The notes: a model not told the origin generated them from the letters alone. A stretch of DNA of 64,000 nucleotides from Brachycybe producta (GCA_036925085.1 JAUPFP010000088.1:310001-374000); one strand, 5' to 3'. Counted from the stretch's first letter, positions 34,462 to 46,985 are shown. A program made the numbers and translations.

Positions 34462-35119
34462 CAGGGTGTCCATAAAGCCTTTCCCTGATTACAAAAATCC
34501 ACTGTACACAAACTATGTAAAGTACAAGAAAACGGTTTTCACCTATTTGTAGCCACACTCATAACGTTTTTTCACTGCCCGTAAACAGTCCAGGCGGTGC
34601 TGCGATCAAAACCAAAATGGCGTCATTGTAGGAGAAAGCGCAATGTGTTTTCTGGTTTCATGAAACGAAATCGGCAACTACGGTTCAGCGAAACTTTAGA
34701 ACGGAATATCGACGAGAACTACTGGATGTTAAAAACATTAAACAGTGGTATCTGAAGTTTAAAGAGAACAACATTGGCTTGAGTCACTGTTGGTCGCCCA
34801 GTTTTTTTTCAAATCTCCAACACTACCAGTCTCTTTAAACTGCAGATACCACTGTTTAATGCTTTTAACATCCGGTGGTTCTCGTTGATATTCCGTTCTA
34901 AAGTTTCGCTGAACCATAGTTGCCGATTTCGTTTCATGAAACCACAAAACACATTGCGCTTTTTCCTGCAACGACGCCATTTTGGTTTTGATGACCGTAG
35001 CGCCGCCTGTTTACGGGCTGGAAAACCGGGCAGGAAAAAAAAACGTTGAGTGTGGCTACATATAGGTGAAAACCGTTTTGTTGTTCTTGTAATAAGGGAA
35101 AGACTTTATGGACACCCTG
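34462..35119. mobile_element. palindromic mariner-like element, two 5' halves head to head, 658 bp
   Basis: TA target duplication on both sides (34460-34461, 35120-35121). Terminal repeats CAGGGTGTCCATAAAG and its inverse, continuing as an inverted repeat of roughly 300 bp per arm. Each arm carries the same transposase N-terminus starting MASL. The minus-strand arm (ATG at 34980) reads about 60 residues including EKAQCVLWFHETKSATMVQR, an N-terminal helix-turn-helix region; the plus-strand arm (ATG at 34617) has a stop at codon 5. The catalytic domain is absent from both arms, so the element is non-autonomous. Confidence 0.88.
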
Positions 35120-35727
35120 TATATTGTATAGACTACCTGTGGTTATTCTAATGATTAGAATGGTATTTCATTTTACTAATTGTTTCGATTTTGTAATCTA
35201 ATAAGTTAATAATAACACAAAAGAAAGTATTTTTTTTGGGGGGGGGGGGGGGGAAGATTACTAACAAAACTTCATCCTCAAAGTACCAGCATAATTTTGG
35301 TTTCTAAATCAAATTTGATCTTGTTTTAATTTTTTATTCAGCGTTTGTTTCTACAGATTTTTATATTCTCTCAGTAGATGTTTTAAAACAAAGAGAGAGA
35401 AAAAAATACGAAAATACACTGTGATTATTATTCTATTTACAGGCAATAAAAAAGAGAAACGTTTGTTTCCTTTGTATTGATTTGTGAGAATCTTTGCCAC
35501 ATGTTTTAGACTCTCTTTAATCAAATGTTTGTCTTTTACTGAACATTTAACCAAGATTTATTTCCGGAAGAAATAAAACACAAATGAATAGCGTGATTTT
35601 ATTTTGTTTTTTGGTCTATTTTTTTTATTCTCATTCATTTTCTCATTAAAAATGAGAAATAGTACATAATTTTTTTTTATCAAGAATTCGGGAAGGACAT
35701 CTATTTTTTATATGTAGATTGCAATTA

Positions 35728-35777
35728 CAGAGAGAGAGAGAAAGAGAGAAAGAGAGAGAGAGAGAGAGCGAGAGAGT
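35728..35777. repeat. (GA)n microsatellite
   Basis: Interrupted GA run next to the minisatellite that follows. Confidence 0.85.
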
Positions 35778-35883
35778 TAGAGAACATTTGTAGTATAATT
35801 TTTTTAAGAGGAACTCTGAAAAACTACTGTATTTTTTATATTTAGTTGACAATTACAAAGAGAGATTGGTGAGAGAAAGTATG

Positions 35884-36436
35884 TTAAAGAAAGAGCGAGT
35901 GTGAGTGTGATAGAGAAAGCAAGCGTCGGAAAGCACGCGTGAGTGTGTGAGAGCACGTGTGAGTGTAAGAGAGCGAGTTTGTGTGAGGGAGAGCGAGTTT
36001 GTGTGAGAGAGCACGTGTGAGTGTGTGAGTATAAATGTGAGAGAGCACGTGTGATTGTGTGAGAGAGAATGAGTTTAAGGTTGGAGAGCACGTGTGAATG
36101 TGTGAGAGAGAGCGAGTTTGTGAGAGAGCACGTGTGAGTGTGTGAGAGCGAGTATAAATGTGAGAGAGCACGTGTGAGTGTGTGAGTATAAATGTGAGAG
36201 CACGTGTGAGTGTGTGAGTATAAATGTGAGAGCACGTGTGAGTGTGTGAGTATAAATGTGAGAGCACGTGTGAGTGTGAGACAGAGCGCGAGTTTAAGTG
36301 TGAGAGAGCACGTGTGAGTGTGTGAAAGAGCGCGAGTGTGTGTGAGAGCGGATGTGTGTGAGAGAACACGTGCGAGTGTGAGAGAAGCGAGTGTAAGTGT
36401 CAAAGAGCGCGAGTGTGTGTGAGTGTGAGCGAGGGA
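35884..36436. repeat. GTGAGAGCACGTGTGAG minisatellite with 11 CACGTG sites
   Basis: Imperfect tandem array of GAG/GTG units. From about 36170 to 36270 the period is a clean 32 bp (GAGTATAAATGTGAGAGCAC plus GTGTGAGTGTGT), with CACGTG at 36201, 36233 and 36265. Eleven CACGTG hexamers in total, plus one CACGCG variant. It produces long Ser/His/Thr/Leu frames on the minus strand that are not genes. Confidence 0.9.
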
Positions 36437-37994
36437 GAGTGAAAGAAAGAGTGAGAAAGTGGTTAAAAGAAAGATTTCCGCTGTGTTTACAGATGACATT
36501 TCATATTCGTCTTCTTTCATACATTGTAAACAGATCAAGAGAGACAGTGATTGCAAAATACCAACTATAAATATGGCATTAGTGATTGTTGGCTATACTA
36601 GTTAATTTTTGTTTTCTTTTAAAAAAAAAATTACAGTAGTTTTCAGAGATGAGAAAAATCACGTTTTAAAATTGCTGACTCTTTAATTTTTTTTTATTCT
36701 TCCCAATCATCTTTAATGTTTTTAATACAGAAAGCCAAACTACACAACCTGCCAAAAGGCAATTTTCACTAATAAAACTGCAAATCGATCTCCTTTTTTT
36801 ATAGTCCCGAGATACATCTTAAATTAGTGTGTAATTGACTTGTCATTTGAAGCAAATTTTGGATTGAAATGAAGGTTTTTTTTTTGGCTGATGATGATAA
36901 CGGAGGTGAAAGGGAGGGGGGAGGGGGACACACATTTTGAGGTTTCAAGTAGCAATTTTTTTTTCCTTTTTTCTTCTCTTCTTGTTCAATTATTATTCAT
37001 GCCTCATCATCATCATCATCAGTAACATTTGAATACAATGGAAATGAGGTGTGAAAGAAGGATGAAACTGAACAGAAAAGAAATTCAAATGCAAATGTGA
37101 CCAAAAGAGATTTTTATGATGAGGTTGGTTCTCATTTGAATCAACCTCCTCCTCCTCCTATTTTTTTTTAACCGAAAATTTGAGCTTTGTGATAATTAAT
37201 GAGTTGTGTCGGCCAGTCATTTTCAGAATTACATTCTTGGTTCTCCCCTTTTTTCTTGCCGAATTAACTTTGTGGTATTCTTAATGTGATTGTGTGTCTA
37301 TGTGTGTGTTTTTTCTTCTTTTTCTTCTCCATATTACCAAATAGAAAACGTGACCAGAAACTCTGATTTTCGTCTCTTTTTTTGTCTAATTTGCAACACA
37401 ATATGATAGAGAATCTTATTCTTGAATAACGCTAATAGTATTCGAGAAGTCATTCTTATTCATATAATTTCAAGTTATTTTCTGTAACATAAAAAGAAGA
37501 AGAAGAAAATATGGGAGAGAAAACAAGAATTATGATTGGTTAACATCATCCTTTTTGTATATATTATTGTATATATGATTTATATTAAAATATATTGGAT
37601 ACAGAAGAAGAAAAGTTTTTTTTTGTAGAAATTACATTTAATGAACTCCCATGTTGCCTACGTGTTCTCAATTTGTAATAATAATAATAATAATTCCCAT
37701 GTTTTCATATATCAAGAGTATACAATGTTATATGTGGTAGATTTTTGCATGTGCAATTAAACTAATGTACATATGTATATAATTGATTAAATGGACAGCC
37801 ATGATTGGCATCTAATTAGTATTTTTCTAATGCTGTGGGCATGATAAAGTTGATTATTTTTTTTTTTTTTACTTTCTCTCAATTGAAATGCAGCAACTGC
37901 GTTAACAGTGATTGCCGCCCCACAGGGGTCTTTTCTTTAGATTTACTGTATGTGGCCAACTTCTTGTCACCAATGGGGTTTTTCAGAGTCTTAA

Positions 37995-38099
37995 GGGTCA
38001 TATTCTTAATAATTAATTTTGCTAAGTCAAAGGTACTGCTAATCTCATGATGAGTTTAGCATTAACTTTGAGGTACTAATAATTAGGAATACGACCCTA
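37995..38099. repeat. TCATATTCTTAA palindrome, copy 1
   Basis: GGGTCATATTCTTAATAATT and GGTACTGCTAATCTCATGAT at the left; inverse GAGTTTAGCATTAACTTTGA and AGGAATACGACCC at the right. A second copy lies at 61256-61467. Confidence 0.6.
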
Positions 38100-38172
38100 T
38101 TTTACTATAAACACAAATACAAGTGTCAAATTTGGCACTTGAACTTCAACTTAACCTTCTTTTAAAGGAGAC

Positions 38173-38483
38173 TAATACCTTGTACACACACACATGAGCT
38201 AAATGAATTCAAATTAAATGTGTTTAGGTCAATTATACGAAATCCAGTTAAGGACATGAACACCAAATAAAAATTGATTTTATTAATAATATTTTAAATT
38301 GAAATACTAAATCAATATTTTAATGTCAATAGTTTCTATATTATATTAAAGTTAATTAACTCGATATTTTGAAATTATTAATTGAATAAATTGAATGCGA
38401 CATATTGTCTGTTTGTCCTTCACAGGGCTCTGTAGAATGTGTTTAATATTTAAATGCATTTAACTGTGTATGTGTGTCGAAGG
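38173..38483 (-). mobile_element. TAATACC family element, copy 2
   Basis: Starts TAATACCTTGTACACACACA, then TTCAAATTAAATGTGTTTAG and AATCCAGTTAAGGACATGAA. The far end (GTGTGTCGAAGG) is degraded. Confidence 0.78.
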
Positions 38484-40032
38484 TCAATGTAAATAAAAAC
38501 AGGTTTTTTTTTTATTTTGGAACCCGGCTCAGAGGGTCTAGTTGAAATTCAGGTGCAGAATTTTAATTTTGAGTTTAGGCCAATGAAACCCTGAAAGACT
38601 AAAAATTAACCCATTGATGCTTAGAATTTTGTCAAAGTAGATAATATATGAGTTTCAGCTCAAACGTCAATATACTGTATGTGTGAGGCTAGTTTTGACA
38701 GTTTTTTAAAATAAACAATTGACACAAAAAACAGCCTCAGAAAAGGATGAGTTTTGTATCTTTCTGATTTGCACATATTTTCTTATTCATCAATTATTCA
38801 ATGGTATCAATATCAATATTTATGGAGATGACGTCACACTGCTTGATAAATTGATGAATAACACAATGTGCATTGAAATAATCATGATCATATGTCGAAC
38901 ATCATTATAATTGGTTTTATAACTGTTATAATATAGTGACGTTAGATATTGAAGTTCCTTTGAGAATAACTTTTAGGAACAATTTTTATGACATGCTTTA
39001 AAAAAATTATTGGAGCTTAGTATTTTTTGTTGTTGTTGCTATGTTATTATTGACATGACATATTATCTTGTTGACCCTTGAAACGTCATTGATTTTTAGT
39101 TTTTATTTCAGTTTCTATATATGTATAGGACTGTATATACAATATGTGTGTTTGTAAGATAGAAAATTGGAAGATAGAAAAGATCAGAGAGAAAGAGAGA
39201 GAGAGAGAGAAAGAGAATTTTGGGTATATAGTTTCTTAAGAAAGAAAAGAGAAAATGTGTATTGACAAGTGAAAGAAGTATTTGTGTTACTTGAGGATAT
39301 ATGATGGCCAATTGGCACTGGACAATGATTTTTGAACGTGCTCAAGTAGTGAGTGGTCTATAAGATTCAAAGGGTTTTCTTTTTTTTTTGTATTGTGTTA
39401 CAACAACTTTACAAGACAAAACTTCTTATTTTGTCTTTTGAGAAGAAAATGATGATGTTAGTTTCGCGTTTCGTCCATTTGTCTATTAGTTCTGTCAATA
39501 TAAAAGGGGAGGAAAAAGGGTATTTTTTTTAAGGCTGTACATATAGAAAAAGGTTCTATTTTTAATCACGGTTAACTGAACAGAATCAGAACCGTAGTTT
39601 TATTTGTGTGTGTGTGTCTTTGTTTGTATGTGTTATGCAGGGAGATAGAATTTCATCCAATTTATACATCATGTTTCAGATGTTGATGTTGATGATGATG
39701 ATGATGATGATGGTGTTGCAAATCTAACAAAATTCACAATCAGTATTGTCTTCTTATTATCACCTGAGTTGTCATTGTTTTCTTTTCATCAAAAACTTGC
39801 GTTGACATTTTAGCAAACAAAGGAAAATATAATTTTTTTTGGGGGGGGGAGGGGGGAGGGGGAGCTATTTATTGATGGCTAAACAAGTAAATGTTTATAT
39901 CAATAAAGATAAAACAAACACTTTTGTCAGAAAATAACATTAATATGGCTCAGAGTTTTTTTTTTAAAAAAATTCATTCAAAGGTTCACATAATGGACGT
40001 CAACTATCGAAACATATTTAAGAATTGCATTG

Positions 40033-40340
40033 TTATACCTAGTACACACAGCTGATAATTTAAATGCATTTAAATAATAAATGTGTTCTACAGAGCATTG
40101 TGAAGGGCAAACAAACAATATATGTTGAATTCAATTTATTCAGTTAATAATCTCAAAATATTGAGTTAATTAACTTAAATATATAAACTATTAACAAAAT
40201 ATTGATTTAGTATTTCCAATTTAAAATATTAATAATAAAAGTCAATTTTGATTTGGTTCATGTCCTTAACTGGATTCCGTATAATTCACCTAAACACATT
40301 TAATTTGAATTCATTTAACTCATGTGTGTACAAGGTATTA
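40033..40340 (+). mobile_element. TAATACC family element, copy 3
   Basis: TTATACCTAGTACACACAGC at the left and CATGTGTGTACAAGGTATTA at the right. The full-length core includes GTGAAGGGCAAACAAACAAT and TCCTTAACTGGATTCCGTAT. The right flank (GAAACTAGAATTG) belongs to palindrome family F. Confidence 0.82.
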
Positions 40341-40392
40341 GAAACTAGAATTGTATTTGATTTTTTTTAAAAGTATTTATGATGAATTTTCA

Positions 40393-40690
40393 TGCAATAG
40401 CAAGCCAAATGTTTCTCAATCTGTGGCCCTAGAGCCAATTGTGATGCAACAATCCTATTTAGATCAACCAACAATTATATTGTTTTTTTTTTCTTCTTCC
40501 AATCAGAACCACTGGTTAGAGTCTAGAATTCTAGTTGACAGCTGATGGCAGTCATCAGAGATCTAGCCTCTCTAAGCAGCTTTTTTTTTAATTAGAAAAC
40601 TAACATAATTGTAGTTGCTCTAATGATGAATACTTCACAATTGACACTTGGACCACAAATTAAGAAATATTTGCTTTGATATTTGCATAA
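40393..40690. mobile_element. hAT MITE family TAGGGCTCGG, copy 4
   Basis: Inner blocks CATGCAATAGCAAGCCAAAT, TTTCTCAATCTGTGGCCCTA, TAGAGTCTAGAATTCTAGTT and CACAATTGACACTTGGACCA. The ends are decayed. Confidence 0.7.
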
Positions 40691-40829
40691 ATGAACTTTT
40701 TTTTACGGCAAATATTGAAATTTGTCGCTTGAGATTATGAAATATTACACGCGGTGAATTGTGCGCTGTATAGCTGAGAGCTTGAATTGTGGAAGCTCAA
40801 ATAGCGCATGAAAACGCACCCTTCATTGT

Positions 40830-41290
40830 CTTAACTGTGGTACAAATATAAATCGTGGGCCAATTTCATTGCAATCATCATCATTAGGGCTCGGATTTTG
40901 ATCCAATAACAACCGGAATGTTTCTCAATATGTGGCCCCAGTGACAATTGTGAAGTGACAATCTCGTTTAGATAATAAAAAAAACGGGAACTAATTAAAA
41001 ACAATGGTTAGAGGCTAGAACTCTAGTTGACAACTGATAGTAACCAGACATCTAGCCTCTCTACCCAGCTTTTTTTTTATTAGAAACAACATAATTGCAG
41101 TTGCTCTAATGATGATGGCTTCACAGTTGGCTCTAATTGGGTCACAAATTGAGAAACATTCCTGGTTGAAATTGCATCAAAATCCGAGCCCTAATCATCA
41201 TCATCATCATTAGGACAACTACAATTATGCATTTTCCAATCAAAAAGACTGGTTAAAGGCTAGAGTTTTCTAGTCAAAAGATGTTAATTT
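40830..41290. mobile_element. hAT MITE family TAGGGCTCGG, older copy 5 split by copy 6
   Basis: The flanks of the element at 40885-41193 look like family-internal sequence in reverse: CGTGGGCCAATTTCATTGC with (ATC)n before it, and (ATC)nATTAGGACAACTACAATTATGC then AATCAAAAAGACTGGTTAAA after it. The insertion therefore sits in the trinucleotide tract of an older relative. Confidence 0.6.
40885..41193. mobile_element. hAT MITE family TAGGGCTCGG, copy 6, complete, nested
   Basis: Near-perfect ends TAGGGCTCGGATTTTGATCC and ATCAAAATCCGAGCCCTA; 8-bp target duplication ATCATCAT at 40877-40884 and 41194-41201. Best-preserved copy of the family (309 bp). Confidence 0.88.
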
Positions 41291-42170
41291 CGCTAATTGA
41301 CTAGACAAATTCACCTTTTAATCAGTATTTTTTTTATGATTGACAAACGCGTAACTGTGATTGCTTGTATACAAAATAGCATTATGTTTTATTCTAAATA
41401 AACAAACATAATAACGAGATTGAACACAGACACAGATTTTTATTTCCATTTTATTAGTACTTTAAAAAAAAAAGATCACATATGTGGTTTGGATTTTTTT
41501 ACATATATATTTTTACGGCAGATAAATATGTAAAGAAGTTGCATAAAATATGTATTTGTATGTATGTAAATATGAGTAGATTGTAAACCTTCCCCCTTTC
41601 CCCCCCCCTCCTCACCCTCTTCTCCCTCCAGAAAGGAACTATTTTGCCGAAATTTCATAAGTCGTCAGGACAGTGATGAATAATAGCAAGAAAACGAAAC
41701 TCTTGGAAACATCAGGTGTAACAACAGTGAACCCTATCAAGCCTTTTCTTTTACCCTCAGTAAATTTTATCCACCCTTAAAAGAAAAGCGTGCAAAGAAT
41801 AAAATGACATGTATTGCGCGATATTGAGCTGTAGATAATATAATATACGAGTGCGGAAATATTTTTTGTTATTTTTCTTGCTGCTTTTGTCTCTTTTTTT
41901 TATTAATCAATACATACATAATATGGGAGCTTTTGGTGGGCCATAAAAATGTCTGTTCATTTTTTGTTATTATGAATAAAAAAAAAGGTAAAAACGTAAG
42001 AAGGAAAAAGTTTTGTTTCACCCTTTTAAAATTTGAATATATTCACGTATTATTTTAGCATTAAATAGTTTAAAATACAACCATTGTCAATTTGGGTAAT
42101 TAAATTTCTTAAACGTTTACAGTAAATAAAGAATAATAAAAAGTATTTGATGATAGTTTATGCTAATAAG

Positions 42171-42421
42171 TAGGGCTCGGATTTATATGTGTGGCCCAAT
42201 AGCCAATTGTGAAGTAATAACATCAAAAACACTGGTTAGAGGCTAATAACTCTTAGATGACAACTGATAGTAATCATCCCACATCTAACCTCTAACCATC
42301 CTTATTGATTAGAAAAAGCGTAAATGAAATTTACTCTATAATGATTGGCTCTTGGGGGGCCACAAATTGAGAAACAGTTTGTTTGATAAATTGATAAAAT
42401 GCATACAAATTTGAACTCTTA
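42171..42421. mobile_element. hAT MITE family TAGGGCTCGG, copy 7
   Basis: TAGGGCTCGGATTTATATGT at the left, ATTTGAACTCTTA at the right. Contains AACTGATAGTAATCATCCCA and GGGGCCACAAATTGAGAAAC. The left third is deleted compared with copy 6. Confidence 0.7.
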
Positions 42422-43699
42422 CTACAAGTTTAATAAAACAATCATTTTAACTTGAATAATTACTCTGCAGGTAGCTCAGAGGACCTCTGACAGAGGGATA
42501 ATTCAGTCCAAAAGCTACATAAGAAATGAGTTGTGCACGTGACCTGTTAATAGATAAAATATATAAAGAAAATGTTGTTTTTCAAACTTTTACCACTATT
42601 TTTGTGGAAGATTTTTTTTACGTCCTCTTGAATACTTTTATTTACTTTTTTTTTGTAGATTCAGTTTTTTCTAGGAAATTTCTTGGCTATTTCAGTGTTG
42701 TACAATAATTTTTATTTGTTTTATCTAGAGGCTTTTTTTGCGTTGATTCTTTACAACAACAAAAAAAACAAAAAAAAAACAATTTCATTACTTTAGATTT
42801 GAAATTAGAAAAGAATCACGTTTAAATTGATGTAGATAAATGTAAGGTATTATTGAGATTGATATTCTAAGGATGTGTTTTGTTGTTTCTATTGCTATCT
42901 ACATGTGTTTCATTTTGTATTTTAGTTGTTGTTGTTGTTGTTTCCTCTGGCAAATAGAAACAAAACACTGTGGCGTTGAAAAATGTGGCCAACAATTCCT
43001 TTGAGGCTTATCCATTACATTGTCTATGTTACTTTACCATTTTTGCATTTTAGGTGTTGTTTGCCAGATCATTTTCATAGGAATGCTTTAATAATAATGA
43101 TGATGACAGCATTTTGGTAATGATGTTATGTTGTTTATGTACATGTTTTACAATGTGGAGAAGGAAATAACTTTTCTAGCATTTTTTTTCTTCTTCTTAC
43201 TAATCAACTTAGCTCTCTGTAAACAATGTAATTATTATTTCAGAGAATACACCTTCAATGTTATGTGAAAAAGTTTTCAACTTTTTTATCTTGCTTTTTT
43301 TTTCTTTCTAGAAGATGATATTGACTAATTTTTCAGTTCTATCTTTTACTCATTAAGTGAAAATGATTAATGAAATAGGCGGTCTGCATTCAACTTAACA
43401 TGAAAGTCAAAAGTTTATCAGCTACAAATATTATATTTATCTTTTGGGCTAAGTTAATTTGCAATTGCAAACGACATTTAGGTTTTCTGTGATTCTGTGT
43501 TGAGACATGCAGTACATAAGTATCCTTTGGACCGATGGATTCATGAATCCCGTGGGCAATCTGGGCCTAATGGGCATGGTGGACTTTTAAAAAATAGCCC
43601 AGCCAAAGGCTTTGTGGGACTTGTGGAAGTTGTGGGCTTAAAATAACGTGTACTTTAGAAACTGCAAAAGGCTAAGAGCTACTGAAAATTTCTCCCTAA

Positions 43700-44090
43700 A
43701 GGCGCATTCACACTAGGCTGGTTTACAAGCCTCTGGTTGCGGCTGGCTATTAGCAGTAACAGCAAGCAGCGGTTGCTTTGGGTTCACACTTGTCCAGTCA
43801 CTGCTGGTATTAGCAGCACAAGTCATCCAATCACCGTAGTGTAAAAACACAAACTCTAACAACAACCAACCCAAGCAGTGGAGTTACTCACTGATAGCAG
43901 CAGGAAGAGAGTCACATGACCAGCTGGTAGCTGCTAAAGTTGGACATGTTCAACTTCACCAGCCACTGTTAAAATCACTAGCGTGCTGGAGAAAGCAGCT
44001 GCTGGTAGCGGTTCACACTATGCTGCTAGCTGGCTACAACCAGCAAGCAGCAACCAGCAGCTGATAAACCAGCCTAGTGTGAATGTGCCA
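43700..44090. mobile_element. PIF/Harbinger-like palindromic MITE, 391 bp
   Basis: Ends AGGCGCATTCACACTAGGCT and the inverse of TGGCACATTCACACTAGGCT, flanked by TAA (43697-43699) and TTA (44091-44093), fitting a TWA target. The interior is a degenerate CAGCAGCTGNTAGCAGC palindrome. GGCNCNTTCACACT ends are common in Harbinger MITEs. Confidence 0.7.
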
Positions 44091-45299
44091 TTAGTGATTC
44101 ATTTACTCTTTCTATTTTCTAAAAGAATTTCAAATTCTTTAATTTGAGTTCTCCATTCTATTGAACTTTCTTCATTTAAATATTTTTGCAATAGTTAATT
44201 ATGAACCAAGTTGTTGTCTATTAATTCACAAATCTCTAAAAGTTTAGTTTGAACTTTTTGTTTGTATTTCTAAATTAGGTGAATCTTATGATACTTTTTT
44301 TTCTTCTAATTAAAATAATATTTTAAAACAAATGGGGTTTTCATTCTTTTTTTTTAAACTTTATAATTTTTATCTTACTGTAGATGATTTCTTTTTTTTT
44401 TTTAATATTTTAACAATTCATTGCTCTGAATAATGTCAACAACGTGTCTCCGCATTAACTCACACGGGTAGCATTAGAATATTAATCTTTAGACACTTTC
44501 AATATTTAACAACATAAATTCAATATCCAGGTGGCAATGTTGTATTAAAGGAAGACAGACATCAAATGCAAATGAATTTATTACACCTTATAGACATAAG
44601 ACTTGTTTAAGTTTTGAGGTGTGGAGGTGTTATAAGGAAAAGTTTTTAGACTTTTTTCACCTTTTTTTTTTTTCTAAATGAAATTTGCATATTTTTAATA
44701 TACTTTTTGAGGCATTGATTCACGAAAAGAAGAAGAAGAAAGCCTTAAGGATTATTTTTATTTTTCAGGTTTTTTTTGTTGGCTTGTTCTTTTGTGATGT
44801 GATGATTGAACTACATTATACATTCCATTTTTATTATGTAAATTGTATCAGAAATTATTTGTAGTTACCCCCTATTATTATATATGTCGCTGCCATTTAG
44901 TGTAATTTTCTATTACACGAAATGTTATGTTCATTTCGCGTTTTGCATCAGACCAATTTATGTGACATTTCGTGAAAATGAACATACATTTCTTGTAATG
45001 GACAATTACACCAAATGGATGCGTCATCTATACATAACTAAACAGAATAAGAAAGCACGTTTATTTTAAGTGCATTTTTTTTGTCTTTAAAACTTTCATC
45101 AGTTTGAACTTTGAAGATTTTTTTTGTTGTTTTCATTTTGTTTTAGATTTGCATCTTTTTCAAAATAATTGTAATTGAATTTGATGATCTCAAAAAGGAA
45201 AAACTCAGCTACATGTACATTTTACTGTGTCTAAAAAAGTCAAAAGATTTTGGCTAAAATTCAAGAATGAAACTTAACACTTGAACTTTTAACTTAAAC

Positions 45300-45432
45300 C
45301 CTCTAAGTAGAGAGAAAGTTCCAACATAGGAAAACAGCTTCTATACTTTTAAGCTGATTTTAAAGTGTAAATGCCTCTCGAAAAAAGAAAATTGAAAGTG
45401 TTTTATAAACTAGAAGGGTAGCTCAATCACTT
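45300..45432. repeat. palindromic repeat family F, copy 5, truncated
   Basis: GTGTAAATGCCTCTCG, then TTGAAAGTGTTTTATAAACT and AGAAGGGTAGCTCAATCACT, then abrupt change at 45433 to CAGTATTTCTCAAACTTTT, a hAT-type terminus (Charlie-like). The far end of that second element was not found. Confidence 0.55.
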
Positions 45433-46208
45433 AAAACAGTATTTCTCAAACTTTTTTTTCAATAGCGGTCAAGCAATAGCGGACTAGCACATGCTTACCA
45501 CCCACCTTAAAAAGGCTTACAGTGCATGCACTCGCACAAGTAGCCTTGGCCCTTGACCCAGTGTCTGGAGCACACTTCGTTCGCCTCATAATAAAGAACA
45601 ATGGCGCTTAAGTAAAAAAATGATCTGGCACGTTTAGAATTTTCATTAGAAGATTACTACTATTGATTAAAAAAAATCGTAGTTTTTCTTTGCCCTGATG
45701 ACATATTTTATGATATCAAAAATAATTGATGAGTTTGATCTTTCTAATGAAAAAAAAATCTTCATTCATTCCATGTTATTTTGTTTTTGATTTTATATCT
45801 TTAGACCCTTTTTTCAGATTAGTATTATGACAAAAAAAATAGGCAGTAGCAATTAGTGTGTTATGTTCGTGACTTCCGGCTAAACCTCTTCTTAACTCTA
45901 TAATCATTAATATCATTTTTTTGTCCTTTCTTCAAACCCACATCTAATTAACCATCTGCTTAACCTATGAGAAATAACCACTGAATTATATTTTATGGAC
46001 AAATTTCGAATATATTCATTTTATTTCTACCTCAAAATAGTTCTCTTTTTTTCAAGGAGAATGAACAAAACGTTCCTTTTAATTATACAAGTAATTATGA
46101 TTTAATTATTTATAATTATGTATGTGCCTTTTCTATTGAATTTTGGTGATCAGTTAGGTTGTTGTATTAAAGGATCTAATTTAATGACGTCCACTATTAC
46201 ATTATTTG

Positions 46209-46332
46209 GAGAGAGAGACAGAGAGACAGACAGAAAGAGAGAGACAGAGAGAGAGAGATAGAGAGACAGAGAGACAGAGAGAGAGAGACAGAGATACAGA
46301 CAGAAAGAGAGAGACAGAGAGAGACAGAGACA

Positions 46333-46406
<74 letters not shown>

Positions 46407-46427
46407 CAGAGAGACAGAGAGACAGAG
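46209..46427. repeat. GA/GACA microsatellite
   Basis: 219 bp of GA with frequent GACA units; gives spurious frames on both strands. Confidence 0.95.
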
Positions 46428-46769
46428 AAATGAAAAGATGGCAACTGCAGATGACAGAAATTTGGATGGTTTGAAATTTAAGGTGGGTCAACGAAAAAAA
46501 AAAAATAACTGTATGGGACCTAATAGATAATTATTATCTATTAGGTCGCATACCAGATGCCTTAATTTGGTGAGCTATATATAATTTATGCAAATGGAGA
46601 TTTTAATGATAATGAGATAAATGAAATTAGATAATCTACATGTATAATTTGTTGGTGCATTGTTTTATTTTTTATTTAATTTTCAACTTGAAGAAGAAAA
46701 CGTAACACCTGAACTCTCTGAATAGGATTATAACATAATAGAAAAATCCTGTTCAACGAAAAAAAATCA

Positions 46770-46985
46770 ATAAAATAAGGTTTTTTGAAGCGACTGAATA
46801 AGCGACAAAGTGAACATACGCTAACCTGAATAAGCGCCAAATTGAACAAACGTCAAACATTCCATGTGAATAAACGTCAAATTTATGAAGTTTGGCATTT
46901 GTTTCAATATTTAATTACTCATTGTAGTGTTTGTTCAATTAGGCTCTTTATTTGTCGGTTTAACGCTTGATCCACCATTTGGTGC
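46770..46985. repeat. foldback with TGAATAAGCGNCAAA units
   Basis: Left half: three imperfect units such as TGAATAAGCGCCAAATTGAA and TGAATAAACGTCAAATT. Right half carries the inverse (TTTGTTCAATTAGGCTC, TTTGGTGCTTATTCAG). Looks like a decayed foldback element. Confidence 0.5.

Larger units (their letters stand above)
32626..39990. other. no gene seen outside listed repeats
   Basis: AT-rich, with poly-G at about 35238-35254 and 39841-39860, (ATC)n near 37005 and (GAT)n near 39690. No frame with family features. Confidence 0.5.
42422..46200. other. no gene seen outside listed repeats
   Basis: Apart from the Harbinger-like MITE, family F copy 5 and the hAT-type end at 45433, only AT-rich sequence with poly-T runs. 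The glycine-like GGNGGN patch at 43535-43625 is noted with the one at 49075. Confidence 0.5.

Noticed and set aside
34759..34980. Mariner transposase-like frame as a functional gene
   Set aside because: Only the N-terminal DNA-binding part is present before the palindrome centre; catalytic residues are absent.
36170..36270. Regular 32-bp repeat as a CRISPR array
   Set aside because: Tandem units without unique spacers in an animal genome; a minisatellite.
35804..36556. 250-residue Ser/His/Thr/Leu open frame on the minus strand
   Set aside because: It is the translation of the GAG/GTG minisatellite; an overlapping second frame is equally open, and there is no splice or domain support.
46150..46491. 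Open frames on both strands rich in Ser/Leu or Arg/Glu
   Set aside because: Products of the GA/GACA microsatellite.
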